Positions 46,076 through 58,036 of a stretch of 64,000 bases of DNA are shown piece by piece. The notes under the pieces are model-generated. The model saw nothing but the letters and a program-made list of their open reading frames with translations. It was not told the origin of the DNA and searched no databases. The stretch is from the NCBI GenBank assembly GCA_025084515.1, contig JAJAGP010000358.1, positions 124,001-188,000 of the forward strand, written 5' to 3'. The DNA is from Ancistrus triradiatus. Lineage: Eukaryota; Chordata; Actinopteri; Siluriformes; Loricariidae. The translations under genes and the position numbers were made by a program. Each line of letters opens with the position of its first letter. Within the stretch, counting starts at the first letter, position 1.

Positions 46076-49000
46076 CTGCAATGACATTGTCATGAATGTT
46101 ACTTCAACAGTGAGAAGTAGTCAGTGACTTAGTAAATTGATATAAATCGTTAATTACTTTTTTTTTAATCACACCATAACTGAATAAAAAAAACAAACAC
46201 CCCAATTAAACAAAGATAATAGAGCTGGACGATATGGCAAAACTACACACATATCAACCATTCACTCTATAAAGTGAATAATACTGACATTGTGATGATC
46301 AGGCCAATGTTCTCCTGGGAAACCTTGGTCCTGGCACTCATGTATGTGTCACTTTGACCTTCATGGCAACACTACAGTGGCACCTCGGTTCTCGACCACC
46401 ATGGAACTCGACGCATTTTGACTGGAAACGTGAGATTCAGATTCATAAGAGCCCCTGCTCAGAGGAGACCTCCACTGTGTTTATTGTGTTTATCTTTATT
46501 TTTACATCTACAGTACACTATTCTTTGTGCAAATAAGTCTCCATGGGTCCTACAAAGATTAGTTTATAAGAGCCAACCAAAATCAACACAGGAATTGAAT
46601 GCTTGAGAACAGGCCTCAGTTAGCTTGGATCCACCAATAGAGTAAGTGTTTTGCTTTTACTTTTCACTTTCAATCCCATTACTCACTAAATTACATGAGA
46701 TTTTTCAACACTTTATTATAAAATAAGCTTAGTGTGAGTGTTTTAAACAGCAACTTACTTATCACTACAGTATAGACCGCTCTACCAAGCACTCGTTAAA
46801 CCTGTACAATACAACTCCATTAAGGCATACAATGCCTCAGAGTGCGGATTTTCTGGGGGTCTGGAACGGATTGATTCAATTTACATTATACCTTACAGAA
46901 AAAAGGTATATTATTACTCATTGTTTTTTGGTTCTCGACAAGCCTTCTGGAATAAATTAACAGCGAGAACCCGAGGTACCTCTGTATTCCATAATTCCTT
47001 TCAGTAGAATAATGCACAAACGCATTGCAGCAGTTGTTTAGGAACTCTTTGTCATGTTCCTCAAAGTGCTCAAGGTGTTGACTTGACCTCCAAATTTTCC
47101 AGATCTCAATCTGATCAAGACACTGTGGGAGATGCTGAACGCAGTTTGATCAGTGGAGGCACCACCTCACACCTTAGAGAACGCAAAAGACCTGCTGCGG
47201 ATGTCTTGGTGCCAGAAACACTATATAGACAAAAGTTTCTGGACACCCCTTCGAATTACTCTGATATTAGAGCTCTGATATTTCAGCAACAATCACTTAA
47301 CACATTCATAATATAAAGCACACATCTCTAGACTCTCCCATGGCACACACTGGCAGTAGAATGGGTTGTACTGAATAGTTCAGTGACTCTCAATATGACA
47401 TTTATAGGTTTCCACTGCCAGAAACTTTCTTCCCTGCTGTCCTAAAACAAAGTCTATAGAAAATTGGATTGCCAACTTGACCTCAAATCCACCTTGAAAA
47501 TGCACTGGAATGGCAAAACTGAGGCAGGGCTTATTGACTAACATCAGAAGCGGACTTCACAGTCATGTTCTAAAATCTAGTGGAAATCTCTTTTAGAAGA
47601 ACAAAGGCTGTTGTAGCTGCAGGGGGGGGGGGGGGGGGTCAAACTCCATACTAATACCGAGGTTTTGGATGGAATTTTTTGGGTGTCCACAAATTTTGTT
47701 CATATAGTGTACCACAGGACATCTTGTGGAGTCAGAGCCTTGGTGTCATGAGGAGGACCTACACAATGTTAATTACTATTAAGTTTAATAATAAATTATT
47801 AATATTAAAAATTATGTTTTAATTTTACGTCTAACTGGTGTACTACAAAGTATGTGGACTGGCACCATTTAAATCTAAGCCTCTGTTTTCAGTAGCAATA
47901 AAGCTATAATGATACAGCTGATCAATAGGACCATAGCTTTAACGGTCGGTTGCCTTTGATCTTCGCCCAGCTCTACCTGAATGGACTGAAAAGGAAGGCC
48001 ATAATCAGAATTAGCTTCATGCCAACAAATTGTTTGTAAGAATGGAAACTCTTAATGAAATGCGTGCACAATTACAGATGAAACATCAAGAGATGATTCC
48101 TAACCGGCAGTTATATAACCCAAGCAGATACACAGATGCAGATATACACAGATAGTAAATNNNNNNNNNNNNNNNNNNNNNNNNNNNNNNNNNNNNNNNN
48201 NNNNNNNNNNNNNNNNNNNNNNNNNNNNNNNNNNNNNNNNNNNNNNNNNNNNNNNNNNNNGACCCTGTCAGTAGGATTAAACTGACACTCAAAGGGGCAG
48301 AATTTCAATCCCTGCATTACATTGGTCACAATTAAGGAATTACGAGGGTGAGTGCTTAGGTTGGAGAATTTTCGAGATAAAGTACATTGTGAGAAATACT
48401 TCCTGGCAGCACAGGTGGCGAGGGGAGAGTTTGGCAAGATAACGAGGGGCGAGCTAACAAGGCAAGACTGTATTCAATAATTCTTCCTATACAATCCTAT
48501 TCAATATTTCGTCCTAAACATGACAGCATCTGATTTTCACACAAGTCCTAAAAGTAGATCAAGAAAAACCAGGTTAACAAATAAGACAAAAAAAATTAGT
48601 CTGTCATTTATTTAAGGAAAATGATTCAAAATTACATATCTGCAAGTGGAAAAAGTATGTAACTTTGACTCCAGTTCAAAACATTAACCAATTTTAGGTT
48701 GAAAGGCGTATATGCTTTAGTTTCATTGTCTTGCTGCATGGGCCACATTCTCTTGTTATTCAGTTAATGGACAGACGTCCTGACATTTTCCTGGAATAAT
48801 TTGCTGGAATAATTTAGAATTCACTGTTCCATCACTGATGACAAGTAAACCAGGCCCAAAAAAACAATACTACCACCACTTGCGTGTAATCCTAGAGGTT
48901 CATATTTTTGCCAGTCACAGATAAGTAATATTGGATCATTTTCTTCAATGCATACATGATCAAGTACAATATTTTTGTTTCATTGGATTCTCTTTATCAC

Positions 49001-52000
49001 CTTTTAGGACTTGTGTGAAAACTTGGGGCCGTATTCATAAAGATTCTAAGAATACTCCTAGATAGCTTCTAACTTACAAGCTATTGGCTAGGAGTTTTAG
49101 CTTAAGAGTGATTCAGAAGTGATCTGAGAGCAACTCTGAACAAGGACAAGACAGAAATGTTTATCTCAGTGAGGAGTTGCTAGGTATGAGGCATTTTTTT
49201 GAAGATTATGACTGGATGTCACCCCTGTCACTCACTCTCATACTCTGTTTCTCTCACACACGCGCACTCTCAATTAGGGAAATACTGTATAGCCTATTAT
49301 AAGCCTTTGAAATAAGAGGCATAGGCCATTTCTGCAAATTTACACTAATCACACACACTCCATTATTTACTATATTTTATTAACAGTGTATTTACAATGC
49401 TTATAATTTTTGTAGCCTACTTAATCTATTGGATAGCTTATGAAGTGGAGAAAAGGCAGTTCCGCTCTTCAGGTATGATCGCTGCCATGTCTAATCTATT
49501 TAACTGGTGGGGTTGGTTCGTATGAACATTCATTTTGGGAGTTACTGTGTAGGACATGAGCGCATCGCTAATAAGGTCAACAACAAACGTTATTCCTGAT
49601 CGGTAACGTTTGATTAATGTTATTCAGTATTTGGAGAACGTTCTGCTGCCTCTTCGTCTTGCCTAAATTTTCTCCTCTGCTTAAGAGAACTCCTAAACCT
49701 CCTAAAAGTCCTCCTCCCTGCTCCTAAAAGTTTTCACCTAAGGAATTCTTTTAGGGGTTAAGATACTTAATGAATAAGTTTCTCTTTATTACAATCTACT
49801 CGCAACTTTAAGTGGGAAAAACCCACAATTTTCTTAGAATTTCACCACTAGGAGCTACTCTTAGCACTAAGAATCTTTATGAATACGGCTCCAGATGTTT
49901 AAGATCATTTACGTAGAAATCCGAAAAATTCTACAAGGTTCTTAAAATTTCTAGCATCACTGTAGATTTATTATGGCTCACAGATCACTTCTCTAACGTC
50001 TCTGGAGATTGTGAACTGACTCCGCACGGTTTACATTTTCACTAATTGTCTGCAGCTGCTTGAACATCTGCGGTGACTGGCACAGGAAAGTGAAACAAAA
50101 ATAGCATTTTTATTACAATTAATAAACATACATTTTATATATTGTAACATTTAACTGCTATGCCATGCTCGATTATTTGTGTGTATTGAGCTCCGTTCTC
50201 ATGTTTTTCTCTATGTTCTTTGGCTCAGTCTGATATTAAAATTTCAGTAATTTTTCATTTTTGCTTAAAACCTTAAAGTGCAGTTTTTCTTGGCCAATAA
50301 TTTCCGATGGCTGAAATTTCAGTGCACCTCTAGTTTGTATGGAGTTTAAGTTCTTGTGATGTGTGTGTGGAAGGTGTCTATATGGGCTGGGTGATATGAC
50401 AGAGTTGATACTATTTTTTTTATTTTTTTTACACTGAGCTATTGTTTTTCAAAGCAACTGACAGGATGGACTGAATTTAGCAGATTGTTTTATGTTATGT
50501 TGAATATTTCATTTGTCTATATATTCTATATAACTAGAACTGACCCTATAGGGTTTTAACTATGAACACGCTCTGTACTGATATACAATTCTGTGCAAAA
50601 GTCTAAAATGCAAGCATTTTACAGGGGATGTTGTAGCCTAGTGGTTAAGGTACTGGACTATGGACCAGAAGGTCCAGGGTTCAAATCCAATCTCTGCCAA
50701 GCTGCCACTGTTGGGTCCTTGAGCAAGGCCCTTAACCCACAATTGCTTGGATTGTAAGATTGTACCAATTGTAAGTCGCTCTGGATAAGGGTGTCTGCTA
50801 AATGCTGTAAATGTAAATTTATATTCTGCTTATTCTTTACTTAAGATTTATTGGTCACTGCACTTTGCAGTTCTACAATTACAGACTGTAGTCTATCTGT
50901 TCCTCTACATACTTTGTTAGTCCCCTTTACCCTGTTCTCTAATGGTCTGGACCCGCACAGAACCACCACAGATCAGGTACTATTTGGGTGGTGGATCATT
51001 CTCAGCACTGCAGTGACACTGATGTGGTGGTGGTGTGTTAGAGTGTGTTGTGCTGGTACTCTGTTCACTTAGACACATTCACCATATTGCTCCGCCTTGT
51101 AGATGTAAAGTCAGAGACAGTAGCTCATCTGTTGTTGCACACTTTGCCAACACGATGCTGGTGACTGGACATTTTTGGCTGGTGGAATATTTTCAGTCCA
51201 GCAGTGACACTGAGGTGTTAAAACTCCAGCAGCACTGCTGTTTCTGATCCACTCATACCAGCATTACACACACTAACACACCACCACATAAGAGTCACTG
51301 CAATGCTGAGAATGATCCACCACCCAAATAGTACCTGATCTGTGGGGGCCCTGTGGGAGTCATGACCATTAAAGAACAGAGTAAAGGGGACTAAAAGTAT
51401 GTAGAAAAAAAGATGGACTACTGTCTGTAATTGTAGAACTACAAAGTGCAGTTACCACTTGTTTGTTTGTTTAGTTGGCTTATTTAACGTCGCTATCAGT
51501 GGCCATTTTATTCAGGTTATACTGATACACTTTGAAGGTTACATCAAAGCCAGTCATACATGTACTCAGACCAGGGCAATTTTAGTGTCATCAATTAACC
51601 TAATGCATGTCTTTGGACTGTGGGAGGAAACTGGAGTAAACACACACAGACATGCAGACTCCACACAGAAAGGACCCAGACTGCTCCACATGGGGATCGA
51701 ACCCATAATGGTGTTACCCACCAAGCCACCGTGCTGCCTAGTGACCACTGAAACTTAAAGAATAAGCAGAACATGACCTGTAAAATATAAAATGCTTAAG
51801 ACTTTTGCACAGTACTGTAAATAATAAATATATAGTAATGCATTATTGTATAAGTGATCATAGATGCATTTCCCTGCCATATCACCCAACCAAATTTGAA
51901 GGCCTGACAAAGATTTTGGAGAAGTAAGGTCTGTTGTAGATGACAGAGTCCATTTATGGACGATTAAGGGAGTGGCAGTGTAAGTGGCAACTGAAACTTT

Positions 52001-55000
52001 TGAACCTGTGTGGTCTCTGCTGAAACTGTGAACTTTGCTCCACGGTGTAACACCTAGTGAGGAATGGGAGCGACGACTTGACACTAAACTTTCTAAAAAA
52101 TAAAATGAAACAAATACATACAAGCACAACACAACCATCAGTGCAAGACAGGCACGGTTATCAGTTGAACAAACAAAAAACAAACCCATATGATCATCCT
52201 AAGCACCATAACAACCGAGTTGTACCTTCATGGGCATCGCTGTCCTCTGGTGTGTTCGAAGCAGCTGAGGACTGAGGATCAGGAGACTCTGAACGAAGTC
52301 GGCGCTCAAAGTTGAACTCTGGTAGCCTGGGAGCTTGGGGCCTCGTCTTCCTCGCTGGGTTCATGAAATAGCAGTATGCACAGCGAAAGGCTGAGGAACA
52401 CATATATGCAAACACGGATTTAGTGGACTGAACCTCTGCCAAAAGGTTAGGCAATAACTACAGGTAAGCTCCATGGAACCATCTGATCCTACCCTCCAGT
52501 CAACGTCCGTTTGCCTTAATGACCGACAACCAGTGTTAATTTTGACACCAAATTTTGGTTCAGTTTTAGTTAATTTAGTTTTAGTCATAACTTAGTCATC
52601 TGAATTCTTTTTAGTTTTAGTCTAGGTTTAGTCGACTAATTATAATAAGATTATAGTCGACTAAATCTACAGTAGATTCAGCTGACTAAAATATGAAATG
52701 TAAAGGTTGCAATAAGTAAATGCTTTTTTTTTTTTAAGATATCCCTTTCAAAATGAAACGTCTACATGCATGCATTGATAATAAAAGTATACAATAAAGT
52801 GGCTATTACTCAATTTCCACCATACATCTGCTTCAAACTCGGTGTGGACATTCAGCAGATATTCTAGAATAGAATCAAGTTAGAATGAATGATATATTAT
52901 AAGATCTAACAGATATAAGCTCAGGTCTAAATGCATGCGTTGATAATAAAAGGATACAGTAAAGTGGTCACCAAAACTCAATTTCCATAAAAGATCTGCT
53001 TCAGACTCGGTGTGGACACTCATGAGATATTGAGAAAAATGAAATTCCTTATTTTTTGTATTATTTTATTGTATTGTTCGACTTGAAGAACAGAATAAGT
53101 TTGAAACCGTTTACAGTATGTGTTGTGGTGTGTTAATTTTGTTGTATTGTGGTTTGTCAGCCCTCTGCCTCAGGAGATTTTGTTTTAAGTTGTGTTGAGT
53201 GATATTTTTTACACTCTGTTTAAGGAAAAAAAAAAAAACAGAATTGCACTGAAAGGAATAAATTTTCTTATTTTTTTATTGTTTTTCCTAAGAATACAAT
53301 TTGAAAAAAGAAAGAAAGAACGAACTAGAAAATATGTCTAGTGAGGGGAGAATTTTTATTTTATTTTTGTATTGTAGTTTCTCCTTTTCTACCGCAAAAA
53401 AAAGATTTATTTTCTTAATGTTAAGGCAAACTTTGTTTTGTTACTGTTCCATTGTTTCTAAACAAAAATGTTGATTGTGATTATAAAGTATTTTGTTGTC
53501 ATTATAAAGTATTTTGTTGTCATTTACAATGTTTGGCAAAATTCTATCCTAGGTCTTTTTTATTTTCCTTTGGAATCCATGAAGCTTAAAATATTTAAAA
53601 AGTATCGGTATCAGGCGATAAAGGCCCTGCCTTTACTTGGTATCGAATCGATTTACCAAAATTCCCTCGTATCGCCCTCCTCTAGGTGCCTGTGCCTTCC
53701 TTACCTTACCATTACTGATTGGATCGCTACCAATCCAGGGGTCTTTCCACATAGGGCTAAAGTTATGATTGGATCTTTTATAAACTTGGCCCCACCTTCC
53801 ACAAAACTAAAACAGATGTGATTGGAGTCCTTCCTCTTGCAAACACTTTCGTCTCGCGTTTTCATTTGTATGACAGAATGGTCCATTCATTTTTCGTTCC
53901 TAGTTATTGTATTTTTTCATTTTTTTTATTTTCTTCCAAGGAAACAATAGAGGAGGACACGGGGGAGGGATAAGTTAGAAAAAAGGGGGGCGAATATCGA
54001 AGCGGGGCATGGGGGAAATAAGAATTGACGACAGTATTAAAAGTACGGAGAGGGGAGGAGAAGAAGAAAGTGAAACAGGCGGAGGGAAGGGGATACACAA
54101 AAAAAAAGGAGGATAAAGATGAACTCAGAAAAATTGGAGAGGGGTTAGGAGAAATGAGTAGGGGGGGTAGAAAGAACAAGGTGGTTCGCGGGAGATGTGT
54201 CCCGGGGCGAAAACCCCCCCCGATTCTTTGCCCCTCTGCTGCTAAAGTTTGATTGGATCTTTCTAACTTGCCCACCTTCCACAAAACTAAAACAGACTGA
54301 TTGGATTTCTGTCTCGGCCAAACCTTTCGTCTCGTTTTTATGTTGACAGAAGTGTCCATTCATTCGTCCTAGTTATTGTAGTTTTTCTTTATTTATTTTA
54401 TTTGGTCCAATACCAAAAGTTCAACTCAATACTTTGTAACCATAACCTTTTGTTGGCAATGACAGAGGGTCAAAACGTTTCCTGTTAAGTCTTCAGCAGG
54501 TTGGCACCTACCACTGTAGCGCTGGTATTTTGGCCCATTCCCTCCATGCAGATTCTCCTCTAGAGCAGTGATGTTTTGGGGCAACACGGACTTTCAACTC
54601 CCTCCACAAATTTTCTATGGGGTTGAGGTCTGGAGACTGGGCTAGGCCACTCCAGGACCTTGAAATGCTTTATATACGAAGCCACTCCTTCGTTGCCCAC
54701 GCGGGTGTGTTTGGGATCATTGTTCATGCTGGAAGAACCCAGCCCACGTTCCATCTTCAATGGCTCTCACTGATTGGAAGGAGGTTTTTTTTTTTGGCTT
54801 AAAATCTCACAATACAATGGCCCCGTTCATTCCTTCCCTTAACACGGATCAGTCGTCCTGTCTCCTTTGCAGAAAAAAACAGCCCCAAAGCATGACGTTT
54901 CCACCCCCATGCTTCACAGTAGGTATGGTGTTCTTCAGATGGATCTCAGCATTCTTCTTCCTCCAAACACAATGAGCTGAGTTTTTACCAAAAAAATCCT

Positions 55001-56429
55001 ATTTTGGTTTCATCTGACCCCATGATATTCCCCCAATCCTCTTCTGGATCATCCATATGCTCTCTGGCAAACTTCAGACGGGCCTGGACATGTACTGGCT
55101 TAAGCAGGGGACATGCCTGGCTGGCACTTCCGGATCGGAGTCCCTCTTGGCGTAGTGTGTTACTGATGGTAGCCTTGTTACTTTGGTCCCAGCTCTCTGC
55201 AGGTCATTCATCAGGTTCCTCCGTATAGTTCTGGGATTTTTGCTCACCGTTCTCATGATCATTTTGACCCCACAGGATGAGATCTTGCGTGGAGCCCCAG
55301 ATCGAGGGACATTATCAATGGTCTTGTATGTCTTTCATTTTCGTACAATTGCTCCCACAGTTGATGTATTGGCACCAACCTGCTTGCCTATTGTAGATTC
55401 ACTCTTCCCAGCCTGGTGCAGGTCTACAATTTTCTTCCTGGTGTCCTTCGACAGCTCTTTGGTCTTGGCCATGGTCGAGTTTGGAGTCTGACTGTTTGAG
55501 GCTGTGGACAGGTGTCTTTTATACTGATAACGATGTGAAACAGGTGCCATTAATACAGGTAATGAGTGGAGGACAGAAGAGCTTCTTAAAGAAGAAGATC
55601 TGTGAGAGCCAGAAATCTTGCTTGTTTGTGGGTGACCAAAACTTATTTTTTTCCACAATGATTTACAACTAAATTCTTTAAAAATCCTACAATGTGATTT
55701 CCTGAATTTGTTTTCTCATTTTGTCTCTCATAGTTGAAGTGTACCTATGATGAAAATAACAGACCTCTCTCATCTTTCTAAGTAGGAGAACTTGCACAAT
55801 CAGTGGCTGACTAAATACTTTTTTGCCCCACTGTATTTAGAGGCTTTTTTGTGTTAGTTGCTCGAGTTTGTGTTCATGACATTCCGCTGCTTATCTGTAA
55901 CAAGCTGTAAATGTAAGTAGTACTCCTTTATTTGTTCCCCCAATGTCTGAATATTTTCTCTCACCTATAACTATATAAACTGATTCACATTCACTTGAGT
56001 CTCTTTTTCATCTGGCTGATCTTCCGTGTTGTTCGTAATACTGTCTATCAATGCATTTTGGACTTCCGTCAACATAAGTATCAGGTCCATCATACCATCA
56101 TCTTAAGTGTTACGACTTTCTCCTACACAGAGTCCTAACAGTGCATTACTCTATTTTCTATAATGATTGTGAATTTCCATAAATTAAAAAATGGTTTAGC
56201 ATGTGTATAACAGTTAAGGCTTTTGAGCAGACGACATTAGAAATGCGGCTTTCTGCCGTATCGCTGACACATTTACGTATCGTTTACACACAGTTTTGTG
56301 AAAATAACCTTTATATTTACATTACAGGAGCCTAAAAAGTCTGGTCAACGTCCATTTTGGTCAACGTCTTGTTTCATAGAACATAATGCAGACATTACAT
56401 GGTGCCTACCTACATAATGAATTGTCTAT

Positions 56430-56460
<31 letters not shown>

Positions 56461-57958
56461 CACTGTAGTTGTAACCTAGTCAAAAGTATGCTGCCTCATG
56501 TGCTAGATCTGAGTGCATCCCTTGCACCTGCTGTTACATCCCACACCCCACCACTATCAGCTGGCCATCATTAATCATTAACATAATTAAAGTGTAATAC
56601 ACATCTTAAAAATAATCAATTAGTTATGTTGTGTACATCTTGAATTTCACTCACATAACTACTATTACATTTTATTGAAATGCTTCACGCTTGACACGCT
56701 ACTTATCTTCCTATAAAATCACAGTTAAACCACTTAAATTGGAACACCATTTACCAGGTCGTGAAACCCATGTCTGAATGACCAATTTTAACACACCCAA
56801 GTATCTCAGATTAATGAGAGGTTCTAATTTGTTACTGTTACTAGGGATGCTGATGCAACCTCATCACCCTCCCTTCCTGCACCCACACTAGCTGTTAATC
56901 AGCAAATGTGTTATAATCTTACCCAAATATTCAAACTCCTCCTTTAAAGCCATACCATTATGAGAGAAGCACTGCTGACAAATCAGAGCATATCTAGAAA
57001 GAAACAAAGTAGAGTGATACTGTTTTCACCTGAAAAGACGTGTTAAAAAAATACTCCTCAAAACCATATAGCTGGGTTCAAAAATGCTGTGCAAAGATGC
57101 AGTACCTGTTTTGAGGACCGTCTCCTACCAGGTACTCAATGACGCGGTCTACTGAACTGCGTTCTCGAGGGAGGATGGGCCGTGCCATCGGTGGCCCTGG
57201 AGGGTGCATGCCTAAAAAGAAACATCATACCATCATCATCATCACACCTCTGGTGACACATTATAGTACTCTAGTACTGTGTGACTTGTCTTAAAATGGG
57301 AGGAGGTGACAAACGTTAGTCAAGTGTTTTCAGGGTCTTCTAGTGTATGGTTAACATAACCTAGAACCACTCAACTGGCCAGACACTAGAGTTGGGCGGT
57401 ATGATGGTATTCCGGGATACTGCAGAATTAAAAAATGGTGACGGCATTTAAAAATGCTTCACATGATGGACTTATCTACTTCAAGCACCACTAGAACAGT
57501 CAAATGACAGCCCTCAGACATGGATTCTGTTATTGACACATGATGGTTGCTAGATGGCGCCAAAGATACTGGTTACAAGATCAACTTGCGTGTATATGAT
57601 GTTCATTTCCGTGCATTTTTTTAATATGCTTTTTGTTCTCTTCCATCTTTCAGCATAATGTTCTGATAATGTTCTGGCAACCCTCATTCAGAAGCATACA
57701 TTATGAACACACTATAAACAGGAATTGAGTGGTACTGGAGAAGCAGGTTGTTTTACTTCCGAATTTTTCCGTCTCCGTGAAAAATTGCATTTGAAACGAA
57801 GATGTTTTATTGGGAAGTGGATGGAATGTAACTGAAATCAAAACAGTTTTTAAATATTATAAAATACTGGCTATTCCATGACTCGTTTCCTCTCTTAGCT
57901 GTCATATCTACACATAACATTAATAAGTTGTATATAATTGTGATACATACATACATAC

Positions 57959-58036
<78 letters not shown>

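Larger units (their letters stand above)
50583..51821. mobile_element. split MITE hosting SINE and foldback insertions
   Basis: Left TACAATTCTGTGCAAAAGTCT-like end and right GACTTTTGCACAGTACTGTA match the inverted ends of the element at 324-830. Between them lie SINE family 1 (50624-50817) and a foldback element (50823-51765) that itself holds SINE family 2. Confidence 0.6.
46076..52225. other. lnpk last intron: repeats and assembly gap
   Basis: Contains a Tigger-like MITE (46373-46986), a Tc1-like transposase relic (46990-47215), a Tc1-type MITE (47219-47711), a 100-N gap (48161-48260), a Tc1 family 2 relic holding another DNA element (48520-49965) and a many-layer nest (50583-51821). No recognised feature at 47712-48160 or 49966-50580. 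Confidence 0.6.
52391..56922. other. lnpk intron between the two zinc-motif exons
   Basis: Contains an AT-rich MITE-like stretch (52540-52700, repeated TTTAGTTTTAGTC words), a spaced duplication (52757-53035), a duplicated block around a purine-rich tract (53759-54405), Tc1 family 1 copy E (54400-55835), an unclassified repeat (56235-56395) and a poly-A run (56434-56460). 53040-53750 is T-rich with nothing recognised. Confidence 0.6.

Noticed and set aside
50624..50700. Functional tRNA gene
   Set aside because: A and B boxes are present but no acceptor stem closes, and the same sequence recurs in many copies with a fixed body, which is a SINE.
53759..54405. Long terminal repeats of a retroelement
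   Set aside because: The repeated blocks lack TG...CA ends, a primer-binding site or any gag/pol coding sequence between them.
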